The notes under the pieces: model-generated | Databases searched by the model: none | What the model was told of the DNA's origin: nothing | What the model saw: only the letters and a program-made list of their open reading frames with translations | Source: Clostridia bacterium | Lineage (GTDB): Bacteria; Bacillota; Clostridia; Peptostreptococcales; Anaerovoracaceae | Direction of reading: 5' to 3' | Assembly (NCBI GenBank): GCA_024403215.1 | Contig: JAKSSJ010000022.1 | Coordinates: 1 to 14,974, forward strand | Length of the DNA: 14,974 nt | Part shown: positions 6,334 to 13,346 of the stretch, piece after piece | Layout: each line of letters starts with the position of its first letter | Position numbering within the stretch: the stretch's first letter is position 1 | Made by a program: the position numbers and the translations under genes

Positions 6334-7341
6334 ATGAAAGTACTTGGAATAATGATAGCAATAGTTTGCTTTTTACTTCTTGTAACAGGTCATGAGGCTG
6401 GACACTTTGGAGTAGCAAAGTTTCTTGGCATGAAGGTAAATGAGTTCTCAGTTGGTATGGGACCACTTATCCTAAGCAAAAAGAAAAAGGAGACTCAATA
6501 TTCTTTAAGAGCAATACCACTTGGTGGTTATTGTCTTCTTGAGGGTGAAGATGATGATAGCGAAGATCCAAGATCTTTTTCAAAGCAACCAGCCTGGGCA
6601 AAGATTCTTGTGCTCCTTGCTGGTCCTTTTGTTAATATCGTCATTGGTATTTTAATTTTCACACTTCTTTATTGTTATAGAGGAACAGCTGTTCCAACTC
6701 TTGCAGATGTTTATGAAAGCACGCCTGCGTATGAGGCCGGCTTAAGAGCAGGAGATAAAATCATTGAAGTTGATGGCAAGAAGTACAACGACTTTGCATC
6801 AATAAGAAATGCAATTGGATATTCAACAGGGGATACTATTACCCTGACCATCGTTCGTGATGGTGAGACCATGCATGCGTATTCTGGTTATATGCTCAAC
6901 GAGCAGAACTTAAGAGTTATAGGAATACTTGCAGGAAGCTCGCACAAATTTTCTGATTGTTTAAATAGTGGAATCAAAGAGACGGCAATCGTTGCAATAG
7001 ATGTTGCGCATTTCTTTAGAAACCTGTTTAAAGGTAATGTTCAAATGAACGATGTCTCCAGTGTTGTTGGTATTGTAAAGATTGCTGGAGATGCTGCCGA
7101 GGTTGGCGGCCTTATCAACGTTATATACATAATTGCACTTGTCTCAGCAAACCTTGGGTATATGAATCTTCTTCCAATACCAGCACTTGATGGCGGAAGA
7201 GTATTGTTTACTCTATTAAGATGCATATTCAAAGGCGAAGGCGTTGATAAGTTTGAGACAGCGCTTAATGCTGTAGGCATGGTGCTTTTAATAGGTCTTA
7301 TGATTGTAATAATGTTTAAGGATATTATTGGGCTGTTTTAG
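6334..7341 (+). CDS. rseP: Site-2 zinc metalloprotease, RseP/RasP family
   Basis: A 335-residue membrane-embedded M50 protease. Relatives (RseP in E. coli, RasP in Bacillus) cut transmembrane anti-sigma factors, signal-peptide remnants and FtsL. Visible in order: a first membrane segment with the zinc site HEAGH (20-24, His20, Glu21 and His24), a second hydrophobic segment (about 88-113), one PDZ domain (about 117-190, with AGLRAGDKIIEVDG), a membrane segment with the third zinc-ligand motif NLLPIPALDGGR (278-289, Asp286), and a C-terminal membrane segment (about 310-327). A single PDZ domain and this length fit the Gram-positive type. The ATG follows the dxr TAA with no gap, with AAAGGTG at 6321-6327 as Shine-Dalgarno. 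Its substrate cannot be told from this window. Confidence 0.94.
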   Translation: MKVLGIMIAIVCFLLLVTGHEAGHFGVAKFLGMKVNEFSVGMGPLILSKKKKETQYSLRAIPLGGYCLLEGEDDDSEDPRSFSKQPAWAKILVLLAGPFVNIVIGILIFTLLYCYRGTAVPTLADVYESTPAYEAGLRAGDKIIEVDGKKYNDFASIRNAIGYSTGDTITLTIVRDGETMHAYSGYMLNEQNLRVIGILAGSSHKFSDCLNSGIKETAIVAIDVAHFFRNLFKGNVQMNDVSSVVGIVKIAGDAAEVGGLINVIYIIALVSANLGYMNLLPIPALDGGRVLFTLLRCIFKGEGVDKFETALNAVGMVLLIGLMIVIMFKDIIGLF

Positions 7342-7352
7342 AAGGTTTTGTT

Positions 7353-8414
7353 ATGCAAAGAAAACAAGTTAAGGTTGGAAATGTATTAATAGGCGGAGGC
7401 GCACCAGTATCAATTCAGTCAATGACTAATACTGATACTAAGGATGTTGCCAAAAGCTTAGAGCAGATTGAAAGATTAAAAGATGCAGGCTGCGATATCA
7501 TTAGACTTGCAATTTTAGATGAGGAAGCAGCAAAATGTTTTGGCGAAATCAAAAAGAAAAGTCCGCTGCCTATGGTTGCTGATATTCATTTTGATTATAA
7601 ATTAGCTATTGCTGCAATTGAAAACGGCGCAGATAAAATTAGAATTAATCCAGGCAATATTGGATCTGAGGATAAAGTAAGAGCAGTACTTGATAAAGCT
7701 AAGGCTTACAAAATTCCAATTAGAATTGGAGTAAACTCCGGCTCGCTGGAAAAAGAAATCATTGCAAAATATGGTGGAGTTACAGCAGAAGGCATGGTTG
7801 AAAGCGCAATAAAGGCGCTTGATTATGCTAAAAGCTTTGGCTTTGAAGATTTGGTAGTTAGCCTTAAATCCGCTGACGTGCAGATGAACCATAAGGCGCA
7901 TAAGCTTTTGGCCGATAAGGTTGACTGCCCAATACATATTGGACTCACTGAGGCAGGCGTAGGCGAAATGGCAGAAATTAAGTCTGCAGCAGCGCTGTCA
8001 GCCCTGCTTTTGGACGGAATAGGTGATACAATGAGAATTTCTCTTACGGGCGACCCTATAAGAGAAGTAATTTTGGCTAAAAAAGTCCTAAAAGCCATAG
8101 GCATAAGGAAGAACGGCATTGACTTTGTAAGCTGTCCAACCTGCGGGCGAACCAAGGTAAATTTGCCAGAAATCGCAGCAAAGGTGGAAAAAGAATTAGC
8201 GCCACTCTCTGAAAAGCTTGAAAAAGAAGGGAAATCCCTAAGAGTAGCCGTTATGGGCTGCGCTGTAAATGGCCCAGGCGAGGCAAAATCAGCAGATTTT
8301 GGCGTTGCATGCGGCCAAGGAGAAGGCCTTTTAATCTCCCACGGTGAGATCCTATACAAAGTGCCAGAGGATCAAATCTGTAAAGAACTAATTAAGATCA
8401 TTAGTGATTCGTAG
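7353..8414 (+). CDS. ispG: 4-hydroxy-3-methylbut-2-enyl diphosphate synthase, flavodoxin/ferredoxin-type (GcpE)
   Basis: A 353-residue [4Fe-4S] enzyme of the MEP pathway that turns MEcPP into HMBPP by reductive ring opening. The N-terminal TIM-barrel carries SIQSMTNTDTKD (20-31), GCDIIRLA (46-53), VADIHFDY (75-82), KIRINPGNIG (95-104), RIGVNSGSLE (124-133) and H195-containing HIGLTEAG. The C-terminal reductase-like domain carries the cluster ligands Cys261 and Cys264 (SCPTCGRT), Cys303 (GCAVNGPGEA) and Glu310. This short bacterial form has no inserted third domain. A weak GAAGG at 7341-7345 precedes the ATG. It is the last gene of the pyrH operon here, whereas polC often follows it in relatives. 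With dxr it brings two of the seven MEP steps into this operon. Confidence 0.97.
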   Translation: MQRKQVKVGNVLIGGGAPVSIQSMTNTDTKDVAKSLEQIERLKDAGCDIIRLAILDEEAAKCFGEIKKKSPLPMVADIHFDYKLAIAAIENGADKIRINPGNIGSEDKVRAVLDKAKAYKIPIRIGVNSGSLEKEIIAKYGGVTAEGMVESAIKALDYAKSFGFEDLVVSLKSADVQMNHKAHKLLADKVDCPIHIGLTEAGVGEMAEIKSAAALSALLLDGIGDTMRISLTGDPIREVILAKKVLKAIGIRKNGIDFVSCPTCGRTKVNLPEIAAKVEKELAPLSEKLEKEGKSLRVAVMGCAVNGPGEAKSADFGVACGQGEGLLISHGEILYKVPEDQICKELIKIISDS

Positions 8415-8432
8415 CAGGCAGGCATAAAATAC

Positions 8433-8461
8433 TTGATTTTTTTGTAAATTTGTACTATATT
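8433..8461 (+). promoter_or_regulatory. Sigma-A-type promoter for rimP-nusA-infB operon
   Basis: TTGATT (8433-8438) and TATATT (8456-8461) are separated by exactly 17 bases, close to the TTGACA/TATAAT consensus and just past the ispG stop. Predicted start is near 8468, giving a leader of roughly 95 bases that contains the hairpin at 8482-8503 and the 14-base direct repeat before rimP. Confidence 0.75.
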
Positions 8462-8481
8462 ATATGTAATAAGTTATTGTT

Positions 8482-8510
8482 AAGTGAGCCTTGCGGCTCA
8501 CTTTTCTCTT
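8482..8510 (+). terminator. Hairpin terminator or attenuator in the rimP leader
   Basis: A perfect 9-bp stem, AAGTGAGCC (8482-8490) with GGCTCACTT (8495-8503), closes TTGC. The downstream T-tract is interrupted by C residues (TTTTCTCTT counting from 8502). It can end transcripts leaving ispG. Because a good promoter lies upstream of it (8433-8461), transcripts for rimP-nusA-infB must also pass it. An imperfect T-tract is typical of terminators that depend on NusA, whose gene is second in this operon. A second short hairpin, GCGC (8517-8520) with GCGC (8527-8530), follows. The attenuator role is inference. Confidence 0.75.
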
Positions 8511-8537
8511 TGTTTAGCGCCCAAAAGCGCAAAATTT

Positions 8538-8567
8538 ACAATTTAATATGGAGACAATTTAATATGG
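8538..8567 (+). repeat. 14-base tandem direct repeat around the rimP start, with a 4-codon mini-ORF
   Basis: ACAATTTAATATGG occurs at 8538-8551 and again at 8554-8567, separated by GA (period 16). The second copy holds the rimP ATG. The first copy holds another ATG (8548-8550) that opens a frame of Met-Glu-Thr-Ile and stops at TAA (8560-8562), one base before the rimP start. The rimP Shine-Dalgarno GGAG (8550-8553) overlaps the first ATG. It may be a simple slippage duplication or a leader peptide for coupling. Confidence 0.7.
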
Positions 8568-9037
8568 GAAAGAAAAAAGTAGGCGATTATATTGCCGAAT
8601 GGATGAATGAGTTCAAACCCGATGTGTATGAACTACATCGAACTGAATTTGTCAAAGAAGTAGACACTTGGTACCTAAGGGTTTACGTAGACAAATTGTC
8701 GGACGGAAAGTATGAGTATATGGGATCTGATGACTGCGAAATTATCAGCAGATACTTAAGTGAAAAGCTTGATGCAGAGGATCCAATTTCGCAAAATTAT
8801 TATTTGGAGGTAAGTAGCCCTGGTATGGATAGGCCTCTTATATCTGATAAAGATTTTGAGAGATTTAAAGGCAGCCTTGTTGATGTAAAGCTATATAAGG
8901 CGCTTGAGAAGAAAAAGAATTTTACCGGCACTCTTATTGAAAAGAGTGGCGATACAATAAAATTAAAATTAGATGAAGAAGAAATTTCACTGCAGTCTGA
9001 AGAGATTGCTAAGATAAACCTAGCGGTTGTGTTTTAA
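8564..9037 (+). CDS. rimP: Ribosome maturation factor RimP
   Basis: A 157-residue RimP, a cytoplasmic factor that binds free 30S subunits and helps S12 and neighbouring proteins assemble. The signature YYLEVSSPGMDRPL is at 79-92, preceded by the LRVYVDK strand (38-44) of the N-terminal domain, and the C-terminal SH3-like domain runs from about 95 to the end. Length is normal. The frame is open upstream to 8450, but that would translate the hairpin. ATG 8564 has GGAG ten bases upstream and gives the family-typical start, so it is preferred. It is first in the operon, and its TAA overlaps the strong AAGGAGG of nusA (9036-9042). Confidence 0.94.
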   Translation: MGKKKVGDYIAEWMNEFKPDVYELHRTEFVKEVDTWYLRVYVDKLSDGKYEYMGSDDCEIISRYLSEKLDAEDPISQNYYLEVSSPGMDRPLISDKDFERFKGSLVDVKLYKALEKKKNFTGTLIEKSGDTIKLKLDEEEISLQSEEIAKINLAVVF

Positions 9038-9051
9038 GGAGGCCAACTAAA

Positions 9052-10173
9052 ATGAACAAGGAATTTATAGAAGCAGTAGAAGCTCTTGAAAGAGAAAAGC
9101 ATATGTCAAAAGATATGCTTATTGAAGCAATCGAATCTGCTTTAGTATCTGCTTACAAGAAGAACTACGGAACTTCTCAAAACGTTCGTGTTAATATCGA
9201 CAGAGAAAGCGGAGATATTGATGTATTCATGAGAAGAGACATTGTAGAAGAGGTTGAGGATGAATTTTCACAGTGCTCCTTAGAAGAAGCTCAGGAAATA
9301 GACCCAGAGTACGAGCTCGGAGATGTAATCGAGTACAGAGTAACACCGCAGGACTTTGGAAGAATTGCTGCTCAAACTGCAAAGCAGGTTGTAGTACAAA
9401 GAATTAGAGAAACTGAAAGAGGTATGATCTATGATGATTATATTTCTCGTCAGGGCGAAGCAGTTACTGGTGTTGTTCAAAGAGTAAGCAACAACACAGT
9501 ATTTGTAAATATGGGAAGCGCAGAAGGTATACTTTCTGCTGGAGAACAAATCCCAGGAGAAAAGTACAATGTAAACGATAGACTCAAAGTATTTGTTATG
9601 GACGTTAAACGTTCAACAAAGGGTCCTCAAGTATTTTTATCACGTACCCATCCTGGACTTGTTAAAAAGCTCTTTGAACTTGAAGTTCCAGAAATTCAAG
9701 AAGGAACAATTGAAATCAAGAGTGTTTCAAGAGAAGCAGGTTCTAGAACAAAAATTGCAGTTTGCACTTATGATGAAAATGTAGATCCAGTAGGATCCTG
9801 CGTTGGTCCAAGAGGACAAAGAGTACAGGCTGTTGTTGATGAGCTCGGCGGAGAAAAGATTGATATCATCAACTGGTCAGATGACCCAGGCAAGATGATT
9901 TCCGCAGCACTTTCTCCATCAAAGGTAGAAATGGTACTCATTAACGAGGAAGAAAAATCCGCACTTGTAGTAGTTCCAGATTATCAGTTATCACTTGCTA
10001 TTGGTAAGGAAGGTCAGAACGTAAGACTTGCAGCAAGACTTTGTGGTTGGAAGATTGATATTAAGTCTCACACAAAGTTTGAGGAAATGGAAGAAACTGA
10101 AACAGATGGTATGACAGCTATTATTGAACCAGAAATTGATGCAGAAGATGTAGCTGTTGCTGAAGAAGACTAA
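9052..10173 (+). CDS. nusA: Transcription termination/antitermination protein NusA
   Basis: A 373-residue NusA, which binds RNA polymerase and nascent RNA, lengthens pauses and promotes intrinsic termination. Domains in order: N-terminal RNAP-binding domain (about 1-125), S1 domain (about 133-200, GEAVTGVVQRVSNNTVFVNMG), KH1 with DPVGSCVGPRGQRVQAV (245-261), and KH2 with LAIGKEGQNVRLAARL (315-330). A short acidic tail follows (about 343-373). There are no C-terminal AR repeats, as usual for Bacillota. The start is set by AAGGAGG (9036-9042), nine bases before ATG. In relatives ylxR and ylxQ come next; here infB follows after 20 bases. The leader hairpin upstream of rimP is a plausible target for NusA autoregulation. 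Confidence 0.97.
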   Translation: MNKEFIEAVEALEREKHMSKDMLIEAIESALVSAYKKNYGTSQNVRVNIDRESGDIDVFMRRDIVEEVEDEFSQCSLEEAQEIDPEYELGDVIEYRVTPQDFGRIAAQTAKQVVVQRIRETERGMIYDDYISRQGEAVTGVVQRVSNNTVFVNMGSAEGILSAGEQIPGEKYNVNDRLKVFVMDVKRSTKGPQVFLSRTHPGLVKKLFELEVPEIQEGTIEIKSVSREAGSRTKIAVCTYDENVDPVGSCVGPRGQRVQAVVDELGGEKIDIINWSDDPGKMISAALSPSKVEMVLINEEEKSALVVVPDYQLSLAIGKEGQNVRLAARLCGWKIDIKSHTKFEEMEETETDGMTAIIEPEIDAEDVAVAEED

Positions 10174-10193
10174 CTGCAGGAGGTATTTAAAGT

Positions 10194-12977
10194 ATGCCAA
10201 GTAATGAAACTAAAATTGTAAAGGCTACGCCAAAGAAAGAAGATGCTGAAAAGAAAGTAGGCGCTTCTAAGGTTACTATTAAGGCCGTAGACCTTGCTAT
10301 AATAGAAGCTCAAAAGAAAAAGAAAACTCAGGCTGCTGCAAAGAAAACTGCAGCAACTAAAAAGACAGCAGCTACTGCAGAAACTGCAGAAAAGAAGACT
10401 ACAAGAACAAAGGCTGCTATTCCTGCAGGTGCAACTCCAATGAAGAAGGCTCCTGTTGGAACACCTATGCCAAAGGCAAAGTCAGTTGGAACTGCTATGC
10501 CAAAATCTGCTGTTCCTCAGAAAAAGGCTGATACTCCTCAGACAGAAGAGGAAGCATTAGAAGTAAAAGCTAAGGCTTCCAAAAAGAAAGCTGAAGAAGC
10601 AAAAGAGGCTGAAGCTACTACAACTGAAGAAGTAGCTCCTGCTGAAAAGCCAAAGAGAGGAAGAAAGAAAGCAGGAGAAGAAGCTCCAAAAGAAGCTGAA
10701 GTCAAGGCTGAAGAAGTAAAAGCTGAGGAAGTAAAAGCTGAGGAAGCAAAGACTGAAGAAACAAAAGCAGCAGAAATAAAAGAAGAACCAAAGGAAGAAA
10801 AGAAGACCGAAGAAAAGAAAGTTGAAAAGGTTGACTATGTTCCTAATGTTGGTGTAAAGATTATTAGCCGTGCTGCTGATGAACCTAAAAAGCCTGTAGA
10901 ACCTAAGAAAAAGCCTGCAAAAGAAAAGAAACAGCCAAAAGAATATGTTGGCAAAAAAGGTGAGGCAAAGGATTCTGATAACGCTCCAAGAAAGAAGACA
11001 TTTACAAAGGGCGATAAGGTTATGGCCTTTAATTCTTCTCAGGATGGAGATAACCGCGGAAGAAAAGGCAAAGATAAAGATAGAGCAAAGGAAGGCAAGA
11101 AGAACAAGAATATGTTCGAGGAGATGCCAACCGATCTTCAGAGAAACATAAAGAAGAAGCACTCTAAATATAAGGAAGCAAAGGTTGAAGAAGTTAGCCA
11201 GGAAGTTGAAGAAGCAATGGCTACAGGCGGATACGTAATCAACGTTCCTATTACTGTTGCTGGTTTCTGCGAACAAACAGAAGTATCAACATCATCTGCA
11301 ATCATGGCTCTCATGAAGATGGGCATTATGGCAAACGTAAACCAGAACCTCGATGAAGAGACAGCGGTTCTTCTCGGTATGGAGCTTGGCATTACAGTTG
11401 CTGTAAAGAAAGCAGAAGAAATTAAAGAAGAGGAAGGCATTGACCTTCATGAAGATAGAGAATCAGACCTTGTTCCTCGTGCACCTATTATCACTGTAAT
11501 GGGCCACGTAGACCATGGTAAGACTTCTATCCTTGACGCAATCAGAAGTTCAAATGTAACAGCAGGAGAAGCTGGTGGTATTACACAGCACATCGGTGCA
11601 TCTGAAGTTACGCAAAATGGCCACAAGATAGTATTCCTTGATACTCCGGGCCACGAAGCATTTACTGCTATGCGTGCAAGAGGTGCTCATATCACAGATA
11701 TTGCAGTACTTGTTGTTGCAGCTGATGACTCTGTAATGCCGCAAACTATTGAATCAATTAGCCATGCTAAGGCTGCAGGCGTTCCAATTATTGTTGCAAT
11801 GAATAAGATGGATAAGCCAACAGCAAATCCTGATCTTGTTAAGAAGGATCTTGCAGAGCAAGGGCTATTAGTTGAAGATTGGGGCGGCAATGTAATTTGC
11901 GTTCCATGTTCAGCAAAGACAAGAATGGGAATCCCACAGCTTCTTGATATGATACTGCTTCAGGCAGAAATGCTCGAGCTTAAGGCAAATCCAAATAGAC
12001 TTGCTCAGGGTACTGTAATTGAAGCAAAGCTTGATAAGAATAAGGGACCTGTTGCATCCGTCCTTATTATGAACGGAACTCTTCAGGCAGGTGCTGCAGT
12101 TGTTGCAGGTACTGCATCTGGAAGAGTCAGAGTAATGACAAATGCTCATGGCGAGATTATCAAAAAGGCTGGTCCTGCTACAGCAGTAGAAATTACTGGT
12201 CTTACAGAAGTTCCAGAAGCTGGCGATGAATTCTACATGGTTAAGGATGAAAAGACAGCAAGAGAAATTACTGAAAGACGTAAGATGAAGATGAGAGAAG
12301 AAGTTCTTGCAAGGAACTCCTCAATGTCTCTTGAAAAGCTCTTCAGTCAGCTAGAAGAAGGTGAGGTAAAAGATCTTAACATCATCATCAAGGCCGACGT
12401 ACAGGGTTCTGTTGGAGCTTTGGAGCAATCTCTTGAAAAGCTTCATAACGATAATGTAAGAGTAAAGATTATTCACACAGGTGTTGGTACTATTACTGAA
12501 TCTGATGTAATGCTTGCTGGAACATCTAATGCTGTAATTATTGGATTCAACGTTCGTCCAAGCTCTGCGGTTTCTGCAATTGCAGATAGAGAGAATGTTG
12601 AAATCAGAACATACAGAGTAATTTATGAAATCATTGATGATATTGAAGCTGCTATGAAGGGTATGCTTGCTCCTGAGTTTAAGGAAGTTGTCATTGGTAA
12701 GATTGAAGTTAGAGACACATTTAAGGTTCCTAATGTTGGTATCATTGCCGGTGGTTATGTACTTGAAGGTAAGGTTGCAAGAGGTGCTAAGCTTAGACTC
12801 GTAAGAGATGGTATTGTAATTCACGAAGGTGAAATTTCATCACTGAAGAGATTCAAAGACGATGCAAAGGAAGTTGCAGCTGGCTATGAATGCGGTATAG
12901 GTATTGAAAACTATAACGATATCAAGGTTGGCGATATCATCGAAGCATACAAGATGGAAGAGGTTAAGAGAGAATAA
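10194..12977 (+). CDS. infB: Translation initiation factor IF-2
   Basis: A 927-residue translational GTPase that places initiator fMet-tRNA on the 30S subunit and promotes 50S joining. Residues 1 to about 335 are a low-complexity, charged Lys/Ala/Glu-rich region with short repeats, expected to be disordered. An IF2-N domain follows (about 342-402), then the G domain with G1 GHVDHGKT (437-444), G3 DTPGH (483-487), G4 NKMD (537-540) and G5 SAK (573-575). Next come domain II, domain III (IIKADVQGSVGALEQSLEKL) and the C-terminal fMet-tRNA-binding domain ending in GIGIENYNDIKVGDIIEAY. AGGAGGT (10178-10184) lies nine bases before ATG. The N-terminal region is long for the family, but such regions vary widely. 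The TAA overlaps the rbfA ATG by one base. Confidence 0.98.
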   Translation: MPSNETKIVKATPKKEDAEKKVGASKVTIKAVDLAIIEAQKKKKTQAAAKKTAATKKTAATAETAEKKTTRTKAAIPAGATPMKKAPVGTPMPKAKSVGTAMPKSAVPQKKADTPQTEEEALEVKAKASKKKAEEAKEAEATTTEEVAPAEKPKRGRKKAGEEAPKEAEVKAEEVKAEEVKAEEAKTEETKAAEIKEEPKEEKKTEEKKVEKVDYVPNVGVKIISRAADEPKKPVEPKKKPAKEKKQPKEYVGKKGEAKDSDNAPRKKTFTKGDKVMAFNSSQDGDNRGRKGKDKDRAKEGKKNKNMFEEMPTDLQRNIKKKHSKYKEAKVEEVSQEVEEAMATGGYVINVPITVAGFCEQTEVSTSSAIMALMKMGIMANVNQNLDEETAVLLGMELGITVAVKKAEEIKEEEGIDLHEDRESDLVPRAPIITVMGHVDHGKTSILDAIRSSNVTAGEAGGITQHIGASEVTQNGHKIVFLDTPGHEAFTAMRARGAHITDIAVLVVAADDSVMPQTIESISHAKAAGVPIIVAMNKMDKPTANPDLVKKDLAEQGLLVEDWGGNVICVPCSAKTRMGIPQLLDMILLQAEMLELKANPNRLAQGTVIEAKLDKNKGPVASVLIMNGTLQAGAAVVAGTASGRVRVMTNAHGEIIKKAGPATAVEITGLTEVPEAGDEFYMVKDEKTAREITERRKMKMREEVLARNSSMSLEKLFSQLEEGEVKDLNIIIKADVQGSVGALEQSLEKLHNDNVRVKIIHTGVGTITESDVMLAGTSNAVIIGFNVRPSSAVSAIADRENVEIRTYRVIYEIIDDIEAAMKGMLAPEFKEVVIGKIEVRDTFKVPNVGIIAGGYVLEGKVARGAKLRLVRDGIVIHEGEISSLKRFKDDAKEVAAGYECGIGIENYNDIKVGDIIEAYKMEEVKRE
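10698..10772 (+). repeat. 15-base tandem repeat inside infB (EVKAE units)
   Basis: Five consecutive 15-base units encode residues 169-193 as variants of Glu-Val-Lys-Ala-Glu. Units two and three (10713-10727 and 10728-10742) are identical in DNA, and the others differ at a few bases. The repeat falls in the disordered N-terminal part of IF-2 and keeps frame, so length changes by slippage would be tolerated. Confidence 0.85.
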
Positions 12978-13345
12978 TGGGAAAGAATCATAGACCTCAA
13001 AGACTTGGTGAAGAAGTAAGAAAAGTTGTTAGTGAAATGCTCATAAGAGGGGATCTTAAAGATCCCCGCTTTAAGGGCATGATTGGTATTTCTGGAGTTG
13101 ATGTTTCCGGAGATGGAAGCTATGCAACTTTGTATATTACTGCGCTTTCTTACACACCAGGCGTTGAAATGACAGCAGAAGAAAAGCAAGGCATACTTGA
13201 TGCTTTTAAGCATTCATCAGGATATATTAGAGCTAATATTGATAAGGCTGTTAAAGTTAGATATGTGCCAGAACTTATTTTCAAATTTGACGAATCATTT
13301 GAATATGGTGCAAAAATGGATAAGATTTTAGATAATCTAAAATAG
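12977..13345 (+). CDS. rbfA: 30S ribosome-binding factor A
   Basis: A 122-residue RbfA, a small KH-type protein that binds the 30S subunit near the 16S rRNA 5' end and helps late maturation, especially in the cold. Family features: RPQRLGEEVRKVVSEML (6-22), GDLKDPRFKG (25-34), ISGVDVSGDGSYATLYIT (38-55) and the C-terminal VRYVPELIFKFDES stretch with a short amphipathic tail. Length is typical. The start overlaps the infB stop (TAATG) and has only a weak purine-rich region upstream, so it is probably translated by coupling. Codons 25-30 lie in a strong palindrome (13049-13067). It is followed after one base by nrnA. Confidence 0.95.
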   Translation: MGKNHRPQRLGEEVRKVVSEMLIRGDLKDPRFKGMIGISGVDVSGDGSYATLYITALSYTPGVEMTAEEKQGILDAFKHSSGYIRANIDKAVKVRYVPELIFKFDESFEYGAKMDKILDNLK

Positions 13346-13346
13346 T

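Noticed and set aside
7823..8359. A 178-residue open frame on the minus strand
   Set aside because: It lies wholly inside ispG, shows no recognisable domain or ribosome binding site, and the + strand frame has all IspG catalytic residues.
10698..10772. Short regular repeats resembling a CRISPR array
   Set aside because: The units are contiguous, 15 bases long, in frame and coding, with no spacers.
10557..11276. A 239-residue open frame on the minus strand
   Set aside because: It is the antisense of the Lys/Glu-rich part of infB and reads as Phe/Leu/Ser-rich nonsense. Low-complexity AAG/GAA codons avoid stops on the other strand.
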